NCBI RefSeq assembly: GCF_008831285.2
Contig: NC_045141.1
Coordinates: 18,410,848 to 18,474,847 of the forward strand
Length of the DNA: 64,000 nucleotides
Reading direction: 5' to 3'
Origin: Nymphaea colorata
Lineage: Eukaryota > Streptophyta > Magnoliopsida > Nymphaeales > Nymphaeaceae
Under the pieces are notes generated by a model. It searched no databases, was not told the origin of the DNA, and saw only the letters and a list, made by a program, of their open reading frames with translations. Shown here one piece after another: positions 41,111 through 52,100 of the stretch; within the stretch, counting starts at the first letter, position 1; the number at the start of each line of letters is the position of its first letter. A program made the position numbers and the translations under genes.

Positions 41111-43372
41111 ATGTCCTTCAGGGCATGCTTTCAGCTCCGCGGAACAGCAGGGCCGCTCCGGCCATGGTTTTGTCATGCTTCGCCATACTTTTCCGGTGAA
41201 CGACTATTACACAATGGTTCTTCATCTGAGGATAACTCTTTGCTAACGTTCTATAAGTATCGCAGCATGCACCGTTCTGGCTCTGCAAGTAATCCTTCTG
41301 TGTATTCCTCCATCTTCAAAGTCTGTGCGTCGTCCGGTCTCATAGAACAGGGTGGTTGTGTTCACGGCATTGTGATAAAAAATGGGTTTGATTCTGAAAC
41401 TTCTGTAGCCAACTCCATTATGGGCTTTTACAACAGCTGTGGCATGACGGCTTCTGCAAGGAATCTTTTCCGTTTCATGCTGAGCAGAGACTGTGTCTCT
41501 TGGACTGTCGTGATGGCCGGTTATATTGAAGATGGTACTGCAGATGAGGCATTGCATATATTTACGCAGGCCCGATCTGCTGGGTTGGAGCCAAATATCT
41601 CCACATTGGTTCTTGTTTTGCGAGCTTGTTGCATCTTGGAAGCTCGCCAAGAGGGCAAACAAGTTCATGGGCTGTCGATCCGCAATGGGTACTCATCTGT
41701 TTTGTCCATCGAAAATTCATTGCTGAACTTCTATGCAAAATGTGGCGATATCAGAGATGCAGTTAATTTGTTCGATCAGATGCTTGAGAGAGATGTCATC
41801 ACTTGGAGCACAATAATTACCGGTTGCGTAGAGAATGGGCAAGCTCATTTCGGATTGCAGATGTTTAAGGAAATGTGGGTTTCAGATGATATTAATCCAG
41901 ATGGTCTCACAATGGTCGGTGCAATTCGAGTTTGTTCAAGCTTAGGTGATGTAAGTGAACTAAAAAAAATGCACAGCTGCGTTGTCAAGTTGGGTTTTGA
42001 ATCTGACGTATTTATGGGTAATTCTCTAATAGATGCTTACTCAAAATGCGATGGCATTGATGAAGCACGTTTGGTGTTTTTCAATATGAAATTCAGGAAC
42101 AAGGTTTCGTGGAATTCCATTATTTCTGGCTCAGTTTATACTGCGAGCTATGTGGAAGCTTTGATGCTGTTCCGTTTGATGCGTCAGGAAGGAACTGAAG
42201 CAGATGAAGTGACCATGGTTAACTTGCTTCAATCATCCAAGTACATAGGAGATGGAAATCAATGCAAGTCCGTGCACACTGTGATTATCAGAAGGGGACT
42301 CGAGACTCCTCATGTACTGAACTCCATCATGGATGCATATATGAAGTGTGAACTTTTAGAGATTGCCAAGCGGGTGTTCAATGGGATGACAAATAGGAAT
42401 TTGGTTTCTTGGAGCACATTGATCGCTGGCTTTAACCACTGTAGCAAACCCCATGAAGCAATCCATACTTTCAGAGAAATGATACTGAGTGGTGAGAAAC
42501 CCAACTTTATTACCATGTTGAGTGTTCTCGAAGCCTGCACGCTCTTGGCATCATTACAGCAAGGGAAATGGGCACACGGTTTCGTGATCAGAAATGGATT
42601 TGAGAAAGAAGTTGCAGTTGGTACTGCTATTCTGAACATGTATGCTAAATGCGGGGATGTGGTGTTAGCCAAAAAGGTCTTTGATTTGACGCCGGAGAAA
42701 AACATAGTAACATGGTCTGCAATGATTTCAGCATATGGCTTTAACAGCCGCGGAGAAGATGCAGTAACATTGTTCAGAGGAATGCAGCTAAAGCCGAATA
42801 ATGTGACGCTGCTTTCCTTACTGTCTGCTTGCAGCCATGGTGGGCTGGTTGATGAGGGTCGCCTGCTTTTCAAAGAGTTTGCGCACGATCCTGAAATGTC
42901 ATTGAGTTTGCAGCATTATGCATGCATGGTGGATCTGCTAGGTCGAGCTGGGCTGCTCGATCACTTGGGGGAGCTCATCAAGGAGATGCTGTCAGCAGGG
43001 ATTGAAGCCGGAGCCAGTGTATGGGGAGCAGTTTTGAGTGCATGCAGGAGCCATGGCAACACCAACCTTGGAAGAGAAGCATTTGAGTATGTCTCTCAGT
43101 TGGAGCCTGCCAAAGCAGCATGCTATACACTAGCCTCAAATATGTATGCAGATGCTGGAGTGTGGAGCGAGGCCGCGAGAATGAGGAGTTTGGTGAGAGA
43201 GAGGAGACTCAAGGTGGTGGCTGGTTATAGCTTGATACAAGTGAAGAATGGGGTGCATAAGTTTGTCTCAGGAGATAGATCTCACCCCCAATCTTGCGAG
43301 GTTTATGCAACAATTGAGCATTTGCTTGGTGCCATGAAGTTGGTAGCCATTGATCACAATTTTCTCTCTTAA
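41111..43372 (+). CDS. PLS-class pentatricopeptide repeat protein with E domain, single exon
   Basis: PLS-class PPR proteins bind organellar transcripts, usually to specify C-to-U editing sites. I start at the ATG at 41111 (MSFRACFQLR, 753 residues), because the open frame upstream has no ATG and reads through the (GA)n repeat. The first 30 residues are basic with few acids, as in a mitochondrial or plastid transit peptide. Repeats run from about residue 60 to 640, with many AxxxFxxM and VSWSTLIAG/VTWSAMISAYG type P, L and S motifs and HGxVIKNGF segments. The end has E-type motifs (VWGAVLSACRSHGN... YSLIQVKNGVHKFVSGDRSHP) and no DYW deaminase domain. An editing role would therefore need a DYW partner in trans. 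The target RNA cannot be predicted here. Confidence 0.92.
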   Translation: MSFRACFQLRGTAGPLRPWFCHASPYFSGERLLHNGSSSEDNSLLTFYKYRSMHRSGSASNPSVYSSIFKVCASSGLIEQGGCVHGIVIKNGFDSETSVANSIMGFYNSCGMTASARNLFRFMLSRDCVSWTVVMAGYIEDGTADEALHIFTQARSAGLEPNISTLVLVLRACCILEARQEGKQVHGLSIRNGYSSVLSIENSLLNFYAKCGDIRDAVNLFDQMLERDVITWSTIITGCVENGQAHFGLQMFKEMWVSDDINPDGLTMVGAIRVCSSLGDVSELKKMHSCVVKLGFESDVFMGNSLIDAYSKCDGIDEARLVFFNMKFRNKVSWNSIISGSVYTASYVEALMLFRLMRQEGTEADEVTMVNLLQSSKYIGDGNQCKSVHTVIIRRGLETPHVLNSIMDAYMKCELLEIAKRVFNGMTNRNLVSWSTLIAGFNHCSKPHEAIHTFREMILSGEKPNFITMLSVLEACTLLASLQQGKWAHGFVIRNGFEKEVAVGTAILNMYAKCGDVVLAKKVFDLTPEKNIVTWSAMISAYGFNSRGEDAVTLFRGMQLKPNNVTLLSLLSACSHGGLVDEGRLLFKEFAHDPEMSLSLQHYACMVDLLGRAGLLDHLGELIKEMLSAGIEAGASVWGAVLSACRSHGNTNLGREAFEYVSQLEPAKAACYTLASNMYADAGVWSEAARMRSLVRERRLKVVAGYSLIQVKNGVHKFVSGDRSHPQSCEVYATIEHLLGAMKLVAIDHNFLS

Positions 43373-45033
43373 TTTTATAGAGGGTTCTTATTGAACATCG
43401 AATAAAAGAATTTAGTCTGTCGCTGTGTAATAAAAGAGAGGGAGAGAGGCCAAGTTAAAAGTATACATTATACACCAGTAAAATAACCAACTTAGCTTGA
43501 ATATAACAAATGAGAGAACTGAACTTCTTTGTCCCTCTTCAAGGACATCTAAAATACGACAGAAGCAACGGTTGGTATCATTGGAGGAAATTTAACGTTT
43601 ATATGAACTTCTTTAAAACATCGTTTGCTATTTTTCTCCTTTTTCTTCAAATTGTTATGCTCCTCTTGTAAAGTAAATATTAACCGGTTCTCCCCTTACC
43701 CTTATTCTCCTGTTTCAAATTCCCCATCAAAGTTGGTACGTGGTTAAAAATGATTAAGACCCATCAACACCTGTTGTTCAGTTAGATCTGCAAGTTGTTT
43801 TGGCATTATAATTGGCCTTTTCCCGCACCTTCCCATGGTTTAAGTTATTACTCGATGTTTTTGAACTGAAATCTAAGAAATGAAGGATATGTTCAAGAAT
43901 GTTTCTTCTTTTTCAATTGCAGTCGAAGGATTCGGATGTTAAGAGCATAGACTTCCTTCAATGGCACAAGCAGTTTGGCAAGAGCAGATTCTAAATTTAG
44001 GTATATGAGAGTAGTGGCTGGTGAGGCCTTTCTCCCAAAGTAATGCCCCACTTGCAGATCCAACACTATTCTGCTGGAAAGCAGTTTATCCTCATACATG
44101 TGCAGACTAGTGGAGAATAATTCACTATAATACACATACTTGTGCAAACCAACTAAACACAGCAGTTTATAGATACAACCTGTAAAACCAGAGGGAAAAG
44201 TAAATCCAGATAAATGCCATCGACCTCACCAAACTCAAGCAAAGTTTTGGCCTCTTTTTTGTTTACTTAGAACAGAATATGAGGTTGATTAACTTGAACT
44301 CCAAGGTGTGTGGGACTCCTCGAATTCATTTTAAGTTGGCATTTAGTTTAAACTTCATGTCAAACCGATTTAGCATACCAGTCGGTCTTTTCTGTTTTTT
44401 TTTCCCCTTCATTTCGGGCTCTCTCTCTCTCTCTCTCTCATCCATCTATGTTTGTTTAAAAAATAGGTCATGAAACATTATGAGTCTTTCTTTTTCGAGA
44501 TGTTCCAGTTAATAATTTAGTGCTACCACATTTTAGTAAGGTCTGATGAGGACTCCACCAAATGGACTGCTATATAAAAACCAGAGGATTAGGTTTAACA
44601 TATCTGGTTTTTGCTAGTCTATTCTGACAAATATTATTCAGATAGGCCCTTTCCAGCTGCTAATCATTTGTTGGTCTTATTTTATAAGTTATCTTGAGCC
44701 TCATCTGCATAAGTTCATTGGCATCATGTGATCAAGTTGAGAAACATTTGTGAGCCATTTTAGTAAGATCATCTAATCAATAAGCCCACGTAGGGACTTC
44801 CCAGTTGGTTGTTAGCCAAATATCACCAGAGGACCAAAAATAAAAGTCTTCTTGTCCTTGGCGTAAAAAATGTGATAGATATGATATGAGTGCGATTTGA
44901 AAGCTTGAAACTTTAAATCTAAGGATTTGTTGCAACAGGTTCTGAAAAAAGACCCAATCCAGATTTTGAACTGCATTGGTGAATGGTGGCCACGGAAATT
45001 TGGTTGGTTGATCCAAAAAAAAAAAAAAAGATA
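43373..45033. other. Intergenic spacer downstream of the PPR gene
   Basis: AT-rich, with a (CT)n tract near 44420-44439. There are no credible ORFs. A poly-A run (about 45016-45029) lies just before the MITE. Confidence 0.55.
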
Positions 45034-45036
45034 TTA

Positions 45037-45166
45037 AAGGGGTGCTTGACAACATGAATATTAATATAATATTCTGTGAATCTCATGAAATACTAGAACA
45101 AAATATTCCATGAATATGCTGAAAGATATTCATGGAACATCCTGTTAAGGTTTTACCAAACACCTT
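45037..45166. mobile_element. Tourist/Harbinger-like MITE (130 bp)
   Basis: The left end AAGGGGTGCTTGACAAC and the right end read inward, AAGGTGTTTGGTAAAAC, form inverted termini. A TTA trinucleotide sits at 45034-45036 and 45167-45169, the TSD type of Tourist elements. Inside is a second hairpin, ATATTCCATGAATAT against ATATTCATGGAACAT. There is no coding capacity. Confidence 0.5.
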
Positions 45167-45169
45167 TTA

Positions 45170-45990
45170 ATGTAGGAATTATGCACTGACCTAATGGATT
45201 GTGGACCCATAGGATGCTTGGAGTTGAATTAAGAGCTGAAATGAATAATGAACTACCTTTTTCAGAATTTTGACATGACTGGTCTAGTGGTGGAGTTGCC
45301 CACACGATGTTTGTTCCTTCCACTACTGCTGGCACCAATCCGAAATGAAGGGCCACAACTAAATAACTTTTGTTTCACTTTCCCCTTCATTCTTTTTATT
45401 GTTTAATATTACTAACTGTTCTTTACCAGCTATTGAATGGTGTGCCACACATGATTGGCATGTGAAAGCATCCTAGATTCTTGGATACTTGGTTCATCTT
45501 CCCCCGTTTACTTTTTTTTTTTTTCTTTTTGGTGACACTTTCTTTGCTCTTTTTTCAATTAACAGTTGGCTGAAAAGTTTCTCCTCAGGTGCTTTTCCGA
45601 CAATTTGCTGAAAAGTTGGTCTAATATTATAATTTTCTTTGCTGAAAAGTTTGTCTAATATTATAATTTTTTTTGTTCTCTTTCCATCTCCCCTTTGAAA
45701 TTCTGGCTTTCAGGCCTCGAGTTATAGCACAATCTCCCTTTGATGGCTCTCATGCCTCAAGAGTTATATCACAACAGAGTGACAAGATGATTCATGGGTT
45801 TTGAGGTTGAAATCCTATGAGCAATGACGCTACTGTCACTTTTTGTTATATTATTACTTTGGGCTGCAACCTATAACAAATGTGACACATGATGAACCGT
45901 AGGTATACTCAAGCCCTAAAACAAGCCAAAACCTTAGAATTTTATGTCGAAGGTAGTTTCTTTTAAGTAAATATTAAAAAAAAATTTATC
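45170..45990. other. Intergenic spacer, no recognised content
   Basis: AT-rich. A short local duplication (CTGAAAAGTT with TCTAATATTATAATTTT, about 45610-45670) is the only structure seen. Confidence 0.5.
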
Positions 45991-46425
45991 TGCAACAACA
46001 TGACTCACTTGTAGGCTCAAGCCCCTGGTTCAGGGGATCCCTCGTTTCCAATCCCAAAAAAGTTAAAAACCATGACAACCATTTATTTAATAAACCATTT
46101 TTTTTATAAGCTCTTAAAGATTCTCACAATCTTGAAACTAAAATTTTTGGGTGACTACAATCCACCTCCCTTAAGGTACACGCATCCGTGCATGTGGGAC
46201 CCTAGGCCCGACTGTTGAATCAGCTCTGATACCATTGTAACAACCCAACTAACTTGTAGGTTCAAGCCCCTGGTTCAGCGGATTCCAACCTGCTCCCTAG
46301 CAGTTTCGTTTTTAACCCAAAAAAGGTTAGGAACCAAGACAATCATATATTTAATAACTCTTTTTATAAGTACTTGAAAATCCCTCACAATGTTCAATAG
46401 AGGACCAAATCTTTGGAGTGTTACA
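45991..46425 (-). mobile_element. Second TRIM of the 30.7-kb family, opposite strand, 435 bp
   Basis: On the minus strand it starts TGTAACACTCC, holds GATTTTCAAGTACTTATAA and ends its first terminal repeat GTTGTTACA (at 46236). A well-kept PBS TGGTATCAGAGC follows, then GGGCCTAGGGTCCCACATGC, a purine tract (TTAAGGGAGGTGG) and a second terminal repeat to 45991. The internal region reads like the 30.7-kb copy. I find no TSD, so one end may be eroded. Confidence 0.75.
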
Positions 46426-49005
46426 CTAGCACTCGAGCTAAGAACTGATCGCTCAAGTGGGCGATCCAATCTATCCATTTCCCACAAGTATGAGTGGCAT
46501 AGAAAATTGAACTCATTTACTTTTATTTTAGAGCAACAAATGAGGTTTATGCATCCAAACCAGAAAAAAAAACAAAGAACAAGGAAGAGAATTTGTAATA
46601 CAAAACCTAAAACCTGAATGAAAAACAGGTTGAAAATACACTCTCAACTTTTGAAGGAAAGAAAAACACGTTTGTGCTTGAGCATTTTAACTTTAGCATC
46701 TTCGACTTAAGGCATATGAAGAGAGCGTGGTGTGCATTTTGGCCCCAACACAGGGCTGCGTGTTCAGAGCCATTCAAGTGCAGAGAGCCCCCTCACACAA
46801 TTTCTCAAGAAGGATATTACCATTATTTAAAAAAGTGATCGCTTGGCAATTTTCAAGAACACAACTCTTTCCCTCTTCCTACTTTTTTTCCCTCACAAAG
46901 GGGAGTCTTATTAAGTACCAACATCATTTCTATAAATTTCATGACCTGAACTCGCAGCCTTATGTTAGGACCCAAAGTATAAAGTATACCACATTCAGCA
47001 AAATAGAATTTAGAAATACTTTCACAACCGCGTAGAGTCACGCAGAGGTGAGTAAGTGAATGCTCGTCGTTGAGTAGCGCGATGGCTGGCCACCTTGCTT
47101 AATGACATATAATCGTCAACTGGCTTCGGCTGGGGACTTCCTTGCAAGGGAAGTCTACCTTCACCAAGATTTCGTATGGAAGTAGATAAACGCTTGGAGG
47201 AATGACGATGTTCTGACAGGACCTCATGGCCACGGTTTGCCGATGGTCATAACCATGACTACGGTTTGCTGATGGTCATAATGAGCAGCCTAATTCCAAG
47301 GCTATTTACCGAACACTAAGCAAAATGGAGATCTTAAGCCAGATTTGGTGCTGAGATTCTTAATTTGATAAACCATATATCTTAGTGTAACTTTAGATCC
47401 TTGAATTTAATATCCTCAGGGTTTCAAACTAAATGCACCCTTTTGTGAGCAACTCTTTTAAAAAGTTAATTTTATGGCCTCAAACAAACCATTTTGAAAA
47501 TTGAGAAGCAAGAGGGACTAATACAAGGCTGTTTCTTAGGAATGAAATATTCTTCCTCTTGGCAGCAAACACCAATTTTAATCGTAAAAGCAGGGCTGGG
47601 AAAATTGTTAAAAAAATGAAAAGTACAACTCAACATATTCCAATTCTGCCATTTTAAGATTCTTGTTGGTGCTGTCCTTCATCAATATTATGCCGAAACA
47701 TAAAGCTATGTTATGAAACCTAAACTATGCTTGTTAACTCATATTTGAGGTTAGACCTTTCCTTTCTAGGAGGTTTTTGATTATTTTTTGAAATTCATAG
47801 ATCTGATGTGGATATGGATATGACGTAACATGTTTTTGTTGATGTGATATATGATAAATTTTAAACTAAGGATTCAATGTCAAACGTAAGATCCATATTC
47901 AAGAACCTTATTTTACTTCTTTACATTGAATAAATCTCGGATTTAAGACCAAACAGGGGTAAGTCTGATCATAAATCCACAGTTTTTTCAAACACTTGAT
48001 GATCTCAAATCCAAGGTTTTCGAATGCTATGTTTATTGTTTTTGCTACTTAACGTGGATTTGGAATCCAGTGTGCTGAAATCCGCTGTTTGCTTATCAAA
48101 TGATGAGTCCCATAAATTGTAAATTCCATATCAATCAAATCAATGTCTCTTAAGAAATACTACAACTTGAAAAGTTTATAGCGTTGAAAAGGGGATTACC
48201 ATTGTTAATTGTTATTATTATTTTTGTTTTAAATGTTGTTGTTGCTTACATAAGCCCTTCAAAATATCGGGAGATAGCTCATTCATGCCCCCACATCCGC
48301 CAGAAGATAGCAAACAAAAACATAAAATTTTCACTAAGTTTCAAATAAAAAAATATTTAAGTTTATTTTGAGATTACCCGTACGCGGGCTCTGGTACCAA
48401 TGTTCATAAGAGTGTTTCGAAGCACGAACGCATTAAATGATCAGAAAGGTACTGAGATGGGAGAGCACCTAAGCCAACAGGAAACTCGAATCCGTGGGAT
48501 CTGAGAAAGTGGAAAATCATCTCACCCTGAATCGGCACTGCCATACGGCAGAAGGTGCATCCGAGAGTTTGGGACCGCGGAGTTGACGTTACTGTACTGA
48601 TCCAGAGGGCGCCACGCCTGGGGAGGGAAGAAGTGGGATCGGCGTGGGCAGATCCAACGTGGGTTAGGAGGAGGGTAGCTCTTCTTTTTATGCAGAGACG
48701 AAACAATGATGAGAAGAGGTGGTTATTCAGAATCTTACTCTCTCTCTCTCTGTGAAGTACAGAATCTTGTTCTCTACTGTAGGAATCAATGGTTGACTTG
48801 AAGTAGAGACCAAGGCAACATCGTCCGGGGGTTCTTTTCATCAAAGTCCTGGTAAAATTGCCTACTCTGGTGAAACTGTTGCATAGAAGGAAACAACCAT
48901 GAGATCCGGAGTATTTTTTCCTGCTGTCCAAATCAGTCACGTCACTGTAGTCCTCTTTTTCACGGGTGGCTTTTCCCTTTCTGTGATTGAGGCTTCATTA
49001 CCGGA
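46426..49005. other. Intergenic spacer upstream of the NLP gene
   Basis: No gene is recognised. A 26-bp imperfect direct repeat containing CGGTTTGC-GATGGTCATAA lies at about 47234-47282, inside a GC-richer stretch (47030-47320) that may be a transposon remnant. A 178-codon minus-strand frame at 48404-48940 matches no family I know. The proximal part presumably includes the NLP promoter. Confidence 0.5.
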
Positions 49006-49188
49006 ATGAACTTCATCTCTGTGCGGGTTGACCGAGATTCCTCCTCCGTCCTTTCTGGGTTGTTTGTGAAACTGGAATCTGGACAGCAACGACGAGGGAA
49101 TTCGCCTTCCCGAGATGGGAGAGCCCAGTTCGCCTTTGGGTTCTTCCTTCGGTCCTCTTCTGGACTTCGATTTCGAGCTTTTCTCTGA
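49006..49188 (+). other. Possible overlapping upstream ORF of the NLP gene
   Basis: An ATG at 49006 opens 60 codons in another frame and runs past the NLP ATG at 49115. If the mRNA starts upstream of 49006, this would reduce main-ORF translation. The peptide resembles nothing known, and the transcription start is unknown. Confidence 0.25.
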
Positions 49189-52100
49189 TGACATGCTTGG
49201 TGGGCCTGGTGCTTCTGCGTTGTTTCAGGCGTCAGATTATTCGGAGTCCCTTGGGCACCCCTCTGGTGTTTCTAATCCTCTTGCTTTCGGTGGGTTTTCC
49301 TTGTTTTCTCACACCTCTGAGGCTGTCAGCGTCGCGAACGGCGTCCTGGGAGACCAACGTGAATTCAATCACCCTTTGCTTGAAAACGAGACCCTCCCAA
49401 GTAGTTCCAATGGTTACCCTATCGAGTTGGGTGGCTCTGCCGATCAAAATTGGAGGTCGGTTGTCGTGGAAGAATCCGGGATGTCTCTCCATGCTGCTGC
49501 TCCCAGCAATTCTATCGAGAAGACGCGGTATAGCAGCGACCATGTTTCCTCTATTAAGCAGAGATTGTTGCAGGCTCTTAGAAACATCAAAGACAAATCC
49601 TCAGATGGTGATGTTCTCGTGCAGATCTGGGTGCCCGTCAAGAACGGGGATGCCCTTATCCTAACCACGTGTGGCCAACCTTTTGCACTCAATCCTAGTA
49701 GCAGAAGGCTTATGGACTACAGGACCATCTCTGTGGAGTTCTTCTTTTCTGCTGAATCAGGCACGAAGTTGGCGGTCGGCCTGCCGGGAAGGGTCTTCCT
49801 GGGACAATTGCCGGAGTGGACACCAGATGTTCAGTACTATAGCAGCAGCGAATTCCCCAGAGTGGATCATGCCTATCGCTTCGATGTTCATGGCACGCTT
49901 GCAGTTCCTGTGTTCGAGCAAGGTTGTCGATCGTGCTTGGGCGTCGTGGAGGTTGCGATGACCACACAGAAGATCAATTTTTCTCCGGAAATTGATAAGA
50001 TTTGTGAAGCTCTCCAGGTCTGCTTCGATGTTGACCTGAAAAATTATGCAAAGGAAGAAGTAGAATTATGCAATTTTTAGTTCCAATGTCGTTTTTCTGC
50101 TGCCTTATATAAGGAAGTATGCGCCAACATGGTGTTTGATTTTTTCTTTCTTTTCATTTTGTTTTTCGTCCTTTCACTCACAGGCTGTTAACCTTAGGAG
50201 TTCTGATGTTCTGAGCACACCTTTTGTAAAGGTATCGACCTTCGAATCTGATGCGGTATAAGTGACTTTCAACAAGCTTAGCTTTCCATTTTCTTTTGTT
50301 AAGAACTTAAGAGGTGGAAGTGGTAAGTAAATACAGTTTGTGATGTGCTTCTTATCAATAGGTGTGCAAAGCAGGATATCAAGCTGCAATACCGGAGATT
50401 TTAGAAATTTTAGAGGAAGCGTGCGAGACACATAAACTGCCATTAGCTCTCACTTGGATGCCATGCATCCAGCAAGGTAAGACAGGCAGCAGGCATTCGG
50501 ATGATAACTACAGAACATGTATATCTACCATAGATGCTGCATCCTATGCTACAGACAATTTCCGTGGTTTTCAAGAAGCTTGCTCTGAACATCATTTAAT
50601 GAAGGGAGAAGGTATGGCTGGAATGGCATTCACTACCAACCAACCATGTTTTTCAGCTGATGTTACAAAAATGAGTAAAGCAGACTATCCTCTAGTTCAC
50701 TATGCCAGGTTCTTTGGTTTAAGGGCTGCAGTAGCAATTCGTCTGCGCTGTATTTATACTGAAGATGTTGATTATGCTTTTGAGTTCTTTCTGCCTGTGA
50801 ACTGCATAGATGCTGAAGAGCAGAAGATGATACTTAACTCATTGTCTCTAACTGTACAAAAAATATGCCGGAGTTTAAGAGTTGTTACAGATGCAGAGCT
50901 TGAGAGTGAATCTAGAATGGAAGCCTGTTGTACAGATATGCTGGCAGCTCACACAATTAAAAAAGTGGACACGGAAGAACCATTTAGCTTGGAAGTTGCT
51001 GGTACAAATCAGTCTTCTGGACTGGGAAGGTCAAGTACTAATGATGTTCTGCAGACCAGGATGGAAGGAAAAGCTGCTGAGCCTCCAGCATGCATGCCCT
51101 TGGAAGCACATCATCGAGAAAATGAAATATCTGTCACTGCTTCTAGTCCAAATGCCAGTGCTCTAGGATTGCATGAAGGTAAAAAAATGTACAGGTTTGC
51201 ATAAGTATAATGTTGATTCAGAAGCAAATAATGTTGGTATTGGGACTTATTCTATGCGAGATGCCACTTCTCTATGTGCAGGCAAAGTTCATGAAAAGAG
51301 ACGATTTAAAGCAGAGAAGTCTATCAGTTTGGAAGTTCTACGTCAATACTTTGCTGGGAGCCTGAAAGATGCTGCAAAAAGTCTCGGTGGTAAGAATTAT
51401 GTTTTTGCATATTAGGAACTGTTGTGGACAATCTAGAAACTTAAGCAGTAAATACCACTTAAGTTTGTATGTTTTGCATAAAAACTATTGCAAACCTTTC
51501 CCTCCAGTAGTTTTCAATCTCTATCACATGCCAAAGATTAGTGTACTGAATTGCTAAGATGCATTTCTATCAAATAAATCTGACCATCTCATGCATCATT
51601 TGTATTTTGTAGCAACATTTTTTCCTTGCACGATGTTTAAGGAATTTTTTGAAATGCTAGTTTGCAATTTAATTCACACCCTCAATTTAAATCACATGAT
51701 AGAGGACATTAGATATATACTTCAGTATAACTCTAATTCTTTATTAAAATACATCCAAGTGTGGAGCACTTAGAAAAGTTCAAAATGATTAAACTACTTA
51801 TATGAACTTAAATTCAAGGAGCATTCTGGAGGTGTTCCTTTTCTGAGGCATTCCATCACTCACAAACCTGCGGAGCTTCTGAAACATTTATCTTCACTCC
51901 TGTACGTCCACTTCTGTTCCCACTGTGCGACCCTAAATCTTTCTAATGTATCTTTCTTCGAATTTTGGAGGACCTATGCAGAATGTTGGTTATCTAACTT
52001 CTCTTCTCTTTAATTCTGCGGACATCCTGAACCATTCTGCTCAATATCGTGTATGGGAAATCAGATCACTTTCAGAGGATGTAGTGAATGCTTGAACAGT

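Noticed and set aside
48404-48940. 178-codon minus-strand open frame
   Set aside because: It has no recognisable motif, an odd composition rich in Ser, Arg and Cys, and lies in the probable NLP promoter region, so I treat it as chance.
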